Origin: Pedobacter caeni
GTDB lineage: Bacteria > Bacteroidota > Bacteroidia > Sphingobacteriales > Sphingobacteriaceae
NCBI RefSeq assembly: GCF_900129215.1
Contig: NZ_FQUQ01000004.1
Coordinates: forward strand, 744,001-808,000
DNA: 64,000 nucleotides
Direction of reading: 5' to 3'
Both the position numbers and the translations under genes were made by a program. Under the pieces are notes generated by a model. It did no database searches, had not been told where the DNA came from, and worked only from the letters and a program-made list of their open reading frames with translations. Positions 17,416-25,564 of the stretch are shown piece after piece; position 1 is the stretch's first letter, and each line of letters opens with the position of its first letter.

Positions 17416-18357
17416 ATGAAACACTTACTTAAAAGCCTGCTCATTGCACTGCTGTTTAGTCAGACACTAATGGCACAAACGATCAAAAAAGCGGAAAAAG
17501 CACAGGCAGGTTATTACCGGATGAAATTTGGAGATTATCAAATCATAGCTTTATCAGATGGAACACTTCCACTCCCTGCTGAGGATATCCTGCTGAACAT
17601 TTCGAAAGAGCAGATCAGCAAATTAATGGCTAAAAACTATGTCCGCAAAAACGAGGCATCCGTCAATGCCTATCTTATTGATACGGGTTCAAAACTCATT
17701 CTTGTTGATGCGGGAACCAGTGAGCTTTATGGACCATCATTAGGTTTCCTTCCCAATAGTATCCGCGCTGCCGGCTATCAGCCTGAGGACATTGATGCGG
17801 TCCTGATTACCCATATCCATACCGATCATACCGGCGGACTGATGGATGGGAATAAAATGGTTTTCCCCAACGCCAAAATTTACATCAGTAAACCTGAAGT
17901 GGATTTCTGGCTGGGGAAAGGTCAGAAGGAAAAAGCAGCAAAAAGGCTGGCTCCCTATTTTGATGAAGCCCAGCTAAAAGTAGGCCCTTATCTGAAAGCG
18001 GGTAAAGTGGTTACTTTTAATTACGACAAGGACCTCTTCCCTGGGATAAAACCAATAGCCACACCAGGTCATACTCCAGGCCACAGCTTCTTTTTGTTAG
18101 AGAACAAAGGAGAAAAAATGATGTTTTGGGGAGATATCATGCATGTTGCTGAAGTCCAGTTTCCAAACCCGGAAGTTGCCATTACTTTTGACATAGATCC
18201 GGTAGCGGCAGTAGCACAGCGCAAAAAAGCATTTGCAGAAGCTGCTGAACAAGGATACTGGATTGCCAGCGACCATATCTCCTTTCCTGGAATAGGACAT
18301 ATCTGGTCAGCAGGCAGTGGATATGTATTGATTCCAATTCCTTATCAATATCAGTAA
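17416..18357 (+). CDS. Secreted metallo-beta-lactamase-fold hydrolase
   Basis: 313 residues with a signal peptide (1-20, ending LMA). The metal motif THIHTDHTGG places H133, H135, D137 and H138; later ligands are in TPGHTPGHS, WGDIMH and SDHISFPG. The overall arrangement fits the quorum-quenching/PQQ-like hydrolase group of the superfamily (lactonases, esterases and similar), but these are too varied to name a substrate. Divergent HxlR control suggests induction by a toxic or reactive compound. The 3' end overlaps the convergent esterase gene by 7 bases. Confidence 0.88.
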   Translation: MKHLLKSLLIALLFSQTLMAQTIKKAEKAQAGYYRMKFGDYQIIALSDGTLPLPAEDILLNISKEQISKLMAKNYVRKNEASVNAYLIDTGSKLILVDAGTSELYGPSLGFLPNSIRAAGYQPEDIDAVLITHIHTDHTGGLMDGNKMVFPNAKIYISKPEVDFWLGKGQKEKAAKRLAPYFDEAQLKVGPYLKAGKVVTFNYDKDLFPGIKPIATPGHTPGHSFFLLENKGEKMMFWGDIMHVAEVQFPNPEVAITFDIDPVAAVAQRKKAFAEAAEQGYWIASDHISFPGIGHIWSAGSGYVLIPIPYQYQ

Positions 18358-19193
18358 TCTGCATCAGAAGGCAGCATTGCCTGTTTAAAATAAACAAAAT
18401 GATGCTGAATAGATTTGCTCCAATATTCAGTGTTATGATCGCCAGGCTGAGAAAGGAAGGTAACAGGAATATTCAGACTGTCTGCAACAGATTTTAACTG
18501 TGTCGTGTTTTTATACAGGATATCTGCTGTTCCGCAGTCAAAAATAAAGGGCCGTTTAAATTCGGAATGTTTCTTCAGCAGATCAACAATACTAAAGGCA
18601 TTCCAACTTGTCTTTTCAGGATCTCCGATCACTCTTCTAAGGTCGTCAGTTAAGCGGTCATTTGACCAGAACTGGCGACTTACCTTCTGGTAAAAAGAGT
18701 AGTCCGGATATAGGGCACCACTGGTAGAACCTGCAGTATTGAAGTAGTCCGGATGCTGTATAAAATACCGGAGTGCACCATAGCCTCCCATACTCAGACC
18801 ACTGATGAAGATGTTCTTCCGGTCTATATTAAAGGAATCATGAATTAATGGCACCAGGTCTTTAAAGAAAAAATCTTCATATTGAGAATGGGCATCACCG
18901 GGGCTATTCAGGTAATAAGATACAAAACCATCAGGGCATACAATGATCATCTGGTATTGATTGGCCATCTCCTGAACATCAATTGTATTTGACCATTGCT
19001 GATAATTCTCACTGTAACCATGAAGCAGGTAAACCAGGGGAACCAGTTTTTTTGCATTATAATTATCGGGTTTAAATACCAACACCGGAACCGGCTGATT
19101 TAAATATTTTGTTTTTACCATCAATTGCTGGCTGGCATTTAGCTCGGTTGTGATCATCAGAAAAAAGAATAGGTATGTCAGTAAACTCTTCAT
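18351..19193 (-). CDS. Secreted alpha/beta-hydrolase, putative esterase family
   Basis: 280 residues from the ATG at 19193, chosen over an upstream ATG at 19241 because it opens directly into the signal peptide MKSLLTYLFFFLMITTELNA. Fold markers: YLLHGYSENYQQW oxyanion region, GLSMGGYGAL nucleophile elbow, FDCGTAD acid and PGDHNTEYW histidine, so the triad is complete. This matches the esterase D/tributyrin-esterase-like group (PF00756) seen in many extracellular Bacteroidota carboxylesterases. It diverges from the HxlR gene at 19280, its probable regulator, and converges with the metallo-hydrolase. Substrate unknown. Confidence 0.88.
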   Translation of the reverse strand: MKSLLTYLFFFLMITTELNASQQLMVKTKYLNQPVPVLVFKPDNYNAKKLVPLVYLLHGYSENYQQWSNTIDVQEMANQYQMIIVCPDGFVSYYLNSPGDAHSQYEDFFFKDLVPLIHDSFNIDRKNIFISGLSMGGYGALRYFIQHPDYFNTAGSTSGALYPDYSFYQKVSRQFWSNDRLTDDLRRVIGDPEKTSWNAFSIVDLLKKHSEFKRPFIFDCGTADILYKNTTQLKSVADSLNIPVTFLSQPGDHNTEYWSKSIQHHFVYFKQAMLPSDADY

Positions 19194-19279
19194 TTTTATT
19201 AATTTTGTATGGCAAAGTTCCATAACAATCTCATCGGCCACAATAACGAACAGAATTGTTAGTGATCTATACTACTGAT

Positions 19280-19648
19280 ATGAGAAAAGAAGCATCTACA
19301 AATGCCATCAATGAAAAATTCCTGTTTCAAACCTGTGAATTAAACTCTGCTTTGAATGTAATCAGTGGTCGCTGGAAGGCACAGATTATTTATTCAATCT
19401 CTCTGGGAAATAACAGGTTTAACCTGATCAGGAAAGAATTACCCAATCTCTCAGAACAGGTACTTGGGAGGCAGTTAAAAGAATTGGAAACCCATGCAAT
19501 TATTGTAAAGCGCATCCTTCCGGATACGGTGCCTACCGGAATTGAATACATACTGACAAGTAAAGGGTTAGCGCTGATTCCTATTTTAAGCAGCCTTTGC
19601 GACTGGGGAAAAACCTATGAAGAAGGGAAGGAAATTTATCATTTATAA
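19280..19648 (+). CDS. HxlR-family transcriptional regulator
   Basis: 122 residues from the ATG at 19280; a TTG at 19256 would add eight residues without any family match. Winged-helix features: LNSALNVISGRWKAQIIYSI, LSEQVLGRQLKELETHAIIVKR and EYILTSKGLALIPIL. A cysteine (FQTCELN) precedes the first helix as in redox-responsive members. Divergent from the secreted esterase, 86 bases between start codons, so it likely controls it. It resembles the regulator at 16890 in both fold and context, but the two are not close copies. Confidence 0.88.
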   Translation: MRKEASTNAINEKFLFQTCELNSALNVISGRWKAQIIYSISLGNNRFNLIRKELPNLSEQVLGRQLKELETHAIIVKRILPDTVPTGIEYILTSKGLALIPILSSLCDWGKTYEEGKEIYHL

Positions 19649-19746
19649 CTCTGTCATCATTCTATTTATTTGAATTTCTATTTTAGCACACTAGAATAGG
19701 ACTACGATCTAACCCCAGCTGTCAGATAGCTTTACACCTTGATAAA

Positions 19747-20109
19747 ATGAGAATAATAAGTGATATAAAAGAAGCTAATGAGCTGTTGAGTTTATATATC
19801 GGAGCTACTCTGCAAGTGTTTATGTTTAGTACCAGCCTGCTACGCATGGCATTAAAATTAACGGTACCAGGCAATCCTGAAGCTGTATTTATAGTTGGTA
19901 TCAGTTGTACTTCTATTGAGGGACAATTTGCGTTAAAAAACTCAAATGTATCGATTGTTACTGAGATCAATAAAGAATTCGGCGAGACCATAACGAGTAT
20001 TATCGATAAATCGGGAAACTTTAAACTGATTACTTCAGGAGGCTTTGCTATAGCTCAGGGACTTGAAGAAGAATTTAGATCTTCATTTGATTCCTTTATC
20101 AAGGAATAA
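19747..20109 (+). CDS. Hypothetical protein, accessory patch
   Basis: 120 residues that I do not recognise. No signal peptide or membrane helix. Mixed alpha/beta pattern with a C..IEGQFALKN stretch near the middle and an acidic C-terminus (GLEEEFRSSF). Preceded by ~100 bases without a gene. It is the first of four small plus-strand genes (19747-21567) that resemble an array of immunity-type proteins in size, spacing and base composition. That reading is inferred from context only. Confidence 0.5.
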   Translation: MRIISDIKEANELLSLYIGATLQVFMFSTSLLRMALKLTVPGNPEAVFIVGISCTSIEGQFALKNSNVSIVTEINKEFGETITSIIDKSGNFKLITSGGFAIAQGLEEEFRSSFDSFIKE

Positions 20110-20170
20110 CTTAGCAGCAGTGCCATTATCTCCAGCTCAGTCATTGAAATCAAACAAATTCGCTATTAAA

Positions 20171-20473
20171 ATGGAAAGATTAAGTTTAATCGCAGAAATT
20201 ATTTTCCTGGAAACAGCAAAGAACAGCTTCAGTTTTCCCATTGGAAATTCTATCAGGATGTCTTTTTGGCTTCCTGGCGACAAAGCATCTACTTTTTCTG
20301 AAATCCAAATCAATAACAAAATTATCGACCTTGGAAAACATGAAATTCTTGAAATAAAATTAGGGGATATAGGTTTATTGTTAAGCAGAATACAAAAAGG
20401 CACTGAGTTTAGAATGGGGACATTTCCAAATGAAATTGCTATTGGAAAGGTCATCGAAATAAAGCGTAGCTGA
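20171..20473 (+). CDS. Small protein resembling an EF-Tu-type beta-barrel domain
   Basis: About 100 residues from ATG 20171. An open frame extends upstream to 20063 but overlaps the previous gene and adds low-complexity sequence, so I reject that start. The layout (AEIIFLETA, a SIRMSFWL strand, EIKLGDIGLLLSRIQKGTEFRMG, and a closing AIGKVIEIKR) resembles small stand-alone proteins related to the C-terminal barrel of elongation factor Tu that occur near toxin-immunity loci in Bacteroidota. The similarity is by eye and weak. Function unknown. Confidence 0.5.
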   Translation: MERLSLIAEIIFLETAKNSFSFPIGNSIRMSFWLPGDKASTFSEIQINNKIIDLGKHEILEIKLGDIGLLLSRIQKGTEFRMGTFPNEIAIGKVIEIKRS

Positions 20474-20517
20474 ATGGTTAGGTTACTTACTCTCATTGGT
20501 CCATAAAACTTCAAAAG

Positions 20518-20871
20518 ATGTTAAATGAAATAATTAATAAATATGAAAACTTTTCAGATTCATTAGTTCTGGAAATGTTATACAATACCACTTCTAAAAA
20601 TTTAGAGGCGGTCATTAAATGCATGAATAAATTAAATGATTACGAATTTGAAACGATTAAGATTTTTTTTTCTGATGTAATATCAGTTCGTTTTGTTGAA
20701 AAACAGAACCAATCCAGTACATCAATAAATTCTGCTCTTTTAACAAGTAACAATGAAATTATTACCTTTGATTTCTTTCCATTGATATATGGAAATTCCG
20801 ACCTACATGAAAACAAGTATTCGGATTTTATGATTAAATGTAAACAAATAGGCTATAAAGTAATTGGCTGA
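20518..20871 (+). CDS. Hypothetical protein, immunity-like
   Basis: 117 residues, cytoplasmic, AT-rich codons. An N-terminal helical half (EIINKYENFSDSLVLEMLY) is followed by a beta-rich half with FFSDVISVRFVE and EIITFDFFPL, then an amphipathic C-terminal helix/strand (FMIKCKQIGYKVIG). The size and this layout are common among immunity proteins of polymorphic toxins, but I cannot name a family. It lies 44 bases after the previous small gene on the same strand. Confidence 0.45.
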   Translation: MLNEIINKYENFSDSLVLEMLYNTTSKNLEAVIKCMNKLNDYEFETIKIFFSDVISVRFVEKQNQSSTSINSALLTSNNEIITFDFFPLIYGNSDLHENKYSDFMIKCKQIGYKVIG

Positions 20872-20958
20872 CGCGACGAGGAATTTAATAGATCCATCTG
20901 AGCATAAATTAAAAAAATAAAATTATTTGCATCACTAAGAAAAGCCTATTCAACATGA

Positions 20959-21066
20959 AATTTAGATCATGATGGGCATGATTTACCTGTTCAATTTAAC
21001 ATGAAAAATGGGGCAAATACAAATATATTTAACTCTTGGATGCATAATTATAATATAATAAATTAA
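20959..21066 (+). pseudogene. Probable C-terminal remnant of a toxin
   Basis: A 35-codon open stretch ending at a TAA (21064-21066), three bases before the next gene. It reads NLDHDGHDLPVQFNMKNG and on to SWMHNYNIIN. The same frame upstream continues for ~16 codons (to FASLRKAYST) but is broken by a TGA at 20956-20958 and further stops. No start codon fits. A tail of this kind directly abutting a small immunity-like gene is how degraded polymorphic-toxin tips look. The His/Asp-rich start could be nuclease-like, but no family is recognised. Confidence 0.35.
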
Positions 21067-21069
21067 CGA

Positions 21070-21567
21070 ATGACATTTGATTTCGACAGCTACTATGCCG
21101 GTCTATTTACCAGAACCAACTATTTTGACAACTATCTGGATATCTATCCTAACCCTGGCGAGAAAAGAAACAAAGCAAAAATAATTCCCTTGCTCGCTAA
21201 AAACATAAACGAAAAAGACAGCATAAGTTTGGCCTGTACGTTAGGCGTTGCTTATTTAGATGGTGCAGATAAGGATTATACTGACTTATTGTTGTCCGTA
21301 TTAAATGCCGATTGGCACATTTTGATTGAAGATATCATTGAGGTATTAGAATTAACAAAAGACCCTAAAGCCGTTGATAGCTTGTACGAAGCTGCTCTAG
21401 ATTTCAGAGATTATGATGATTTCAGGTCCATTGGAAAGAAATCTATTTGGGCCCTGATCACCATAAACACTCCGGAAGCCTGGGAAAAACTATCCTTACT
21501 TGCGCAGGTTGATGACGAGATTATAAAAGAAAATGCCAATCTCTCACTTAGAAACCGTAAAAAATAA
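21070..21567 (+). CDS. HEAT-like helical protein, possible immunity protein
   Basis: 165 residues, almost all helical and acidic. Repeated helix pairs such as KAKIIPLLAKNINEKDSISLACTLG, DLLLSVLNADWHILIEDIIEVLELTKDPKAVDSLYEAAL and SIGKKSIWALITI resemble HEAT/ARM-type units (about four). Alpha-solenoid immunity proteins are common in Bacteroidota toxin systems. It begins three bases after the decayed toxin-like tail at 20959-21066, which supports this. No signal peptide. The function is inference. Confidence 0.5.
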   Translation: MTFDFDSYYAGLFTRTNYFDNYLDIYPNPGEKRNKAKIIPLLAKNINEKDSISLACTLGVAYLDGADKDYTDLLLSVLNADWHILIEDIIEVLELTKDPKAVDSLYEAALDFRDYDDFRSIGKKSIWALITINTPEAWEKLSLLAQVDDEIIKENANLSLRNRKK

Positions 21568-21643
21568 GAACGTCAATAAAACCTCGCTCTATTTAATGCA
21601 ATAAAAAGGGAGAGTCTTAAGTGCGACTAGGTGTGATAATTGT

Positions 21644-22237
21644 TCAACTTGACTTCACATTCAGGGCAATTGAATCAGGCAAAGCATAAATCTGCTCCTT
21701 GGGTAATAATTTTTCAGCTTCATCAACTTTATGCGCTTTAATCAGCTGATGAATACTTTTAGAATATTCAGTGATGTCCTCAATTTGCACAATCCAGTCT
21801 TCACAATACTTGTCTACTGCGATACTGGAAAGGCCTATCTGAATAGATCGATATGCCAAAGCATTCAGGAAAATATCCTTTTCGGGATCCCATTGTACCC
21901 TTACCGGTGATGCAGAAAGTTTCTCTTTCCAATCCTCATGGGAAGTGTGTATCCCGGCTTCAAAATGGGATAAACATGCATTCTCCAATGCCCATTCAAA
22001 TCCTGATCTTTTAATTTTAACAGCCAGGATATGCTCCTGATGTTCCTTAGTGGCCCAGCCCGAACGATACATCATCCAGAGAAAAGATGGTTTTATCCAG
22101 GTCATTCTTTCCTTCTTAAAAGGAGGAGAGATAAAGGTCTGAGCTGCTACTGCAGTTTCCGCTATGTCCCTGCGGTAAGCCTGGTAAACGGTGATGGTTT
22201 GCTCATCACTTAAAGCTCTGATTATTCTTTCATTCAT
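21644..22237 (-). CDS. DUF4291 domain protein
   Basis: 197 residues, soluble. The pattern TITVYQAYRRDIAETAV near the N-terminus, then MTWIKPSFLWMMYRSGW and VRVQWDPEKD, is characteristic of DUF4291, a widespread family of unknown biochemical role. The central KPSFLWMMYRSGW block is nearly invariant in the family as I remember it. Transcribed alone, convergent with the plus-strand small genes. A TAnnTTTG match (22263-22270, read on the minus strand) lies ~25 bases upstream of the start but no good -33 element is seen. Confidence 0.85.
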   Translation of the reverse strand: MNERIIRALSDEQTITVYQAYRRDIAETAVAAQTFISPPFKKERMTWIKPSFLWMMYRSGWATKEHQEHILAVKIKRSGFEWALENACLSHFEAGIHTSHEDWKEKLSASPVRVQWDPEKDIFLNALAYRSIQIGLSSIAVDKYCEDWIVQIEDITEYSKSIHQLIKAHKVDEAEKLLPKEQIYALPDSIALNVKSS

Positions 22238-22319
22238 TATTGTATTTATATTTATTCATTGCCAAAGCTAGCCTATTAACTATAAAAATTTAACTAAATT
22301 AGATAAAAAAAGACCTCAC

Positions 22320-22877
22320 ATGAAAATCAAACACTTATTACTAACCCTTTGTGCGCTTGTTTTTTTCGCAACAAGCTATGCACAGGAATCTGCAAAATCC
22401 GCAGATATAATTCTTAAAACAGCGTATAAACAAGCAGCTAAAGAAAATAAAAAAGTATTTGTAATCTTCCATGCTTCCTGGTGTGGCTGGTGTCATAAAC
22501 TGGATAAAGCAATGAATGATGCAAGTTGTAAGCAGCTTTTAGACGATAGCTATGTGACCTGCCATCTCACTGTAATGGAGAATGATAAAAATAAGCATCT
22601 GGAAAACCCCGGGGCAATTGAGTTCATGAAAAACTTTCGTGGTGATAAAAGCGGAATCCCCTTTTTCCTGATATTGGATAAAGATGGGAAGTTACTGGCC
22701 GATTCACAGATCAGACCTGAGGGGGCATCTTTGGATACACCCGGAGAAAATATGGGATGTCCTGCTTCAAAAGAAGAAATCGCTGCTTTTCAAAAAGTAT
22801 TAAAGAAAACATCTAAACTTAGTGAGGCTCAAATCACACTTATAGGAGCACGTTTTGCTGTACTGAACGGGAAGTAA
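22320..22877 (+). CDS. Secreted thioredoxin-fold protein (DsbD-gamma/thioredoxin_7 like)
   Basis: 185 residues with a signal peptide (1-21). The active site HASWCGWCHKLD has C55 and C58 in the WCGWC form typical of thioredoxin_7 and DsbD-gamma-like periplasmic proteins, so it probably reduces or isomerises disulfides outside the cytoplasm. The thioredoxin cis-proline is expected in SGIPFFLILDKDG. A lone pair of extra cysteines (ASCKQLL, VTCHL) may form a structural disulfide. It stands alone between divergent DUF4291 and a clear terminator, with no partner gene. Confidence 0.85.
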   Translation: MKIKHLLLTLCALVFFATSYAQESAKSADIILKTAYKQAAKENKKVFVIFHASWCGWCHKLDKAMNDASCKQLLDDSYVTCHLTVMENDKNKHLENPGAIEFMKNFRGDKSGIPFFLILDKDGKLLADSQIRPEGASLDTPGENMGCPASKEEIAAFQKVLKKTSKLSEAQITLIGARFAVLNGK

Positions 22878-22890
22878 GCAAACAGAAATT

Positions 22891-22934
22891 AATATAAATT
22901 GCGGCAGAAATGACTCTTAACCGCAATTTATATT
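22891..22934 (+). terminator. Terminator after the thioredoxin-fold gene
   Basis: AATATAAATTGCGG (22891-22904) and CCGCAATTTATATT (22921-22934) are perfect 14-base arms with a 16-base loop, ending in a TTTT stretch. It may also serve the convergent gene ending at 22985. Confidence 0.7.
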
Positions 22935-22984
22935 TTAAAAGTATAAAGTTGACGTACTGCATTATTCAAATAACGCAATAGTGC

Positions 22985-24244
22985 TTATTTTTCAGGTCCC
23001 CAGCTAATCCAGGCTTTAGCATCTGTTACACTGACCAAATCGCAGGTATTTTTTCCGGTTTTGATCACATAAAACCCCTTTGTATCCTGCCATTTATTCG
23101 TTGTATTCCGAACAATCGGCAAAATAGCTGGAGGTGCTGTACCAAAATCACCATCATCCACAAATTTAATAGTTCCGTCAGCTGGAAACTCATTTATTGG
23201 TCCGGGTCCATACTTCCCATATGCATTATTCACCCAAAAACCCAATCTGGAATAGGCAGGATTAACCTTTGGATAAAATATAAGCATTATAAATCCCGGG
23301 ATGTTTTTAACGCCGTAGGCATCAGGAACGCCTTCTACTGTAAAACCCTCATAAGAATACCATCTCGCTCCGTTTGGAGGACTGTTAAAAAAAGCCTTAG
23401 CTGCCGTTCCGTCCTTTGCAACTGGTGCGATTTCATTGGTAATAATTCCTGCAACACCAGCAGTCATCAGCTTACCTGAATTGGCCGCTAAATCCACCTG
23501 CAGATCACTAAAAGAAGTCATCACAGTAGCACCATCTACAAATGGGGTTGCCAGGTCAATCCCTGCATTGGTGTAAGTGTAGTAACTAGAGAAAGTCTGA
23601 AAACTATTATTTTTCAGGTAGTTGATGGTTAAAAACTTTGTCTCCCCATTAAACATCAGATCATATGCATTTGCTCCTATTGTTAATCGTTTAAAATACC
23701 TTTTAAAAGCACCTAAATTTTTAATGGCATTCATACTTTTCCCCATATTTCCCGCCAGATATTCATCCGCATCTTTTTTGACTGCTTTAATCAAGCTTAG
23801 CTTTGTTCCAAGTTCATCACCCAGGAATACTATTGTATCCTTGTTAGCAGATCTATAACTATAAGTACTATCTAATTTCAAGGCAGTGGCAAGGGCTGTA
23901 AAGGCACCTTTCTTACCAAAAGTAAGCACAGCATTTGTCTGTTTCGAGCGGAAAGCATATTTGGTTTCGACCGGAGTTGAAGCAGCAACCAAATTATTAT
24001 CCAGGACAAACTTTGCATCATTAGCTCCGTTAAACCTAAGATAACCACTGTATGAATTTCCTGTTGTGGATTCCACATTTATTTTAAAGCCTTCCGTTCC
24101 TGAGGCTACCAATTTCTGAAGATCGCTCAGTTTGATGGTTTCATCTGTAAATGATTTTTCGACAGGGAACCGAGCAAGCTCCCCCTTTTTACAGGATGCC
24201 ATAAAAAAAACAGCAATCAGTATATATATAATATTCTTTTTCAT
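22985..24244 (-). CDS. DUF4302-related lipoprotein (diverged paralogue)
   Basis: 419 residues from ATG 24244, chosen because it starts at the lipoprotein signal MKKNIIYILIAVFFMASC-KK; an upstream ATG at 24280 overlaps the preceding gene. It is recognisably a paralogue of the next gene upstream (24262-25545): both have a middle segment PFVDGxTV followed by a short repeat of strands, and both end with TGKNTxDLVSVTDxKxWI. The N-terminal half differs strongly and lacks the aromatic YLHLLADPDP block. Last gene of the ECF-sigma-controlled locus. Likely a surface-exposed accessory binding protein; ligand unknown. Confidence 0.65.
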   Translation of the reverse strand: MKKNIIYILIAVFFMASCKKGELARFPVEKSFTDETIKLSDLQKLVASGTEGFKINVESTTGNSYSGYLRFNGANDAKFVLDNNLVAASTPVETKYAFRSKQTNAVLTFGKKGAFTALATALKLDSTYSYRSANKDTIVFLGDELGTKLSLIKAVKKDADEYLAGNMGKSMNAIKNLGAFKRYFKRLTIGANAYDLMFNGETKFLTINYLKNNSFQTFSSYYTYTNAGIDLATPFVDGATVMTSFSDLQVDLAANSGKLMTAGVAGIITNEIAPVAKDGTAAKAFFNSPPNGARWYSYEGFTVEGVPDAYGVKNIPGFIMLIFYPKVNPAYSRLGFWVNNAYGKYGPGPINEFPADGTIKFVDDGDFGTAPPAILPIVRNTTNKWQDTKGFYVIKTGKNTCDLVSVTDAKAWISWGPEK

Positions 24245-24261
24245 CTTTTTAGTTTGAAGGA

Positions 24262-25545
24262 TTATTGAAATCTTATCCAATTCTTACTGTCGGTAACACT
24301 AACCAGGTCAAAAGTATTTTTACCAGTTTCAAAAGCATAATACCCGCCAACTTCCGTGAACTGGTTATAAAATTTGTTCACAATGGCAACTCCCGCAGCA
24401 CCAGGGTTGTTCCCCGAAGGGTTAGCCTGATTACCATAAGGGGATTTAACAAAGACCATTTTTCCATCCGGATCCAGGCGGGTGTTGAATATCGGTCCAT
24501 ACCTATTCCCACCATTATACTTAAACCAGGCAATATCAAAAGGGTCATTGAACCAATTCGGAATATATTGTATTTCAGTAAATCCGTTGATCGACTTCAC
24601 ACCATGTGCGTCTTTTACCCCAGCCAGGGTAAATCCATTTTTACTCACCCAGGTATGCTGTTTAGTCACGAACATTCGGGTCGGTGCTCCTTTATCAATA
24701 ATTAACGGAATGGCACCATTAGTCATTGTCAGTTTTGTTCCTGCTGCAGTAAATTCTGCAGTCCCTGCGGCAACATCAATATTAAAACCACTCAGCTCGG
24801 AAACAACAGTTGTCCCATCTACAAAGGGTACTCTCAGAATCAGCCCATTCGCCGTAATCCCATACTCCGTAGTGAAGCTTTTGAACCCCGATTGGTCATA
24901 GTAAAAGCTAATGGTATGTTTATCAGAATTCAGGCTAACATTATACTCCTTTCCGGCGATACTCAGTTTATTATAATAGTATTTAAAATTAGCTATCGTT
25001 GCCAGGTAATTGTTGTTTGTAAAGGCTTTATCGATATAGTCATCTCCTTCTGTTGCTTTAGCTCTGACCAAAATCATGTTACTTCCGTTTAAATTTCCCT
25101 GGAGTTTTATGGTATCCGCACCTGAGGCTAAAAATGAAAATTCAAAATCAGAGACAAAGCCCTTACCCTCTGCGCCTCCGGCACTTTTAGGATCCGGATC
25201 GGCAAGCAGATGCAGATAACTGTAAGTATCAAAATACAAGGCTGGCAATTGTGTACCTTTTATCCGGTAAGAGCTTTCTTTTCCTGTCGTAGCTTTATCC
25301 TTATCAATATCAGAATAAGTGATCACCCGATTTTTATCATCGAACTTAAACTTAAAAGTATAAGAACCTCCTCCTTTTGGAAAGAGGTAGCCAATCCAGC
25401 CATTTTCCGAAGCAACAAGTTGTTTTTGATAGACTGCAATCGCATCCGTCAACCGTTCATCGGGACGCTGATCCGCAGCAATATTGGATTTTTTACAGCC
25501 GGCTAATCCGAGAAGGATCAGGCTGTAGTATATAATTTTTTTCAT
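24262..25545 (-). CDS. DUF4302 lipoprotein
   Basis: 427 residues with a lipoprotein signal ending LGLAGC-KK. The blocks ASENGWIGYLFPKGGGSYTFKF, then SYLHLLADPDP and SDFEFSF are typical of DUF4302 proteins, which in Bacteroidota regularly follow a SusC/SusD pair and an Mx1-type metallopeptidase. The fold may be a ligand-binding surface protein in the way SusE/F-type lipoproteins are. It is 19 bases after the metallopeptidase and 17 before its paralogue. The function is not established. Confidence 0.75.
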   Translation of the reverse strand: MKKIIYYSLILLGLAGCKKSNIAADQRPDERLTDAIAVYQKQLVASENGWIGYLFPKGGGSYTFKFKFDDKNRVITYSDIDKDKATTGKESSYRIKGTQLPALYFDTYSYLHLLADPDPKSAGGAEGKGFVSDFEFSFLASGADTIKLQGNLNGSNMILVRAKATEGDDYIDKAFTNNNYLATIANFKYYYNKLSIAGKEYNVSLNSDKHTISFYYDQSGFKSFTTEYGITANGLILRVPFVDGTTVVSELSGFNIDVAAGTAEFTAAGTKLTMTNGAIPLIIDKGAPTRMFVTKQHTWVSKNGFTLAGVKDAHGVKSINGFTEIQYIPNWFNDPFDIAWFKYNGGNRYGPIFNTRLDPDGKMVFVKSPYGNQANPSGNNPGAAGVAIVNKFYNQFTEVGGYYAFETGKNTFDLVSVTDSKNWIRFQ

Positions 25546-25564
25546 GATGGTTTAATTGGAATGG

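Noticed and set aside
20063..20473. Longer version of the small gene starting at 20063
   Set aside because: It would overlap the preceding gene by 47 bases and add unrelated sequence; ATG 20171 gives a compact domain.
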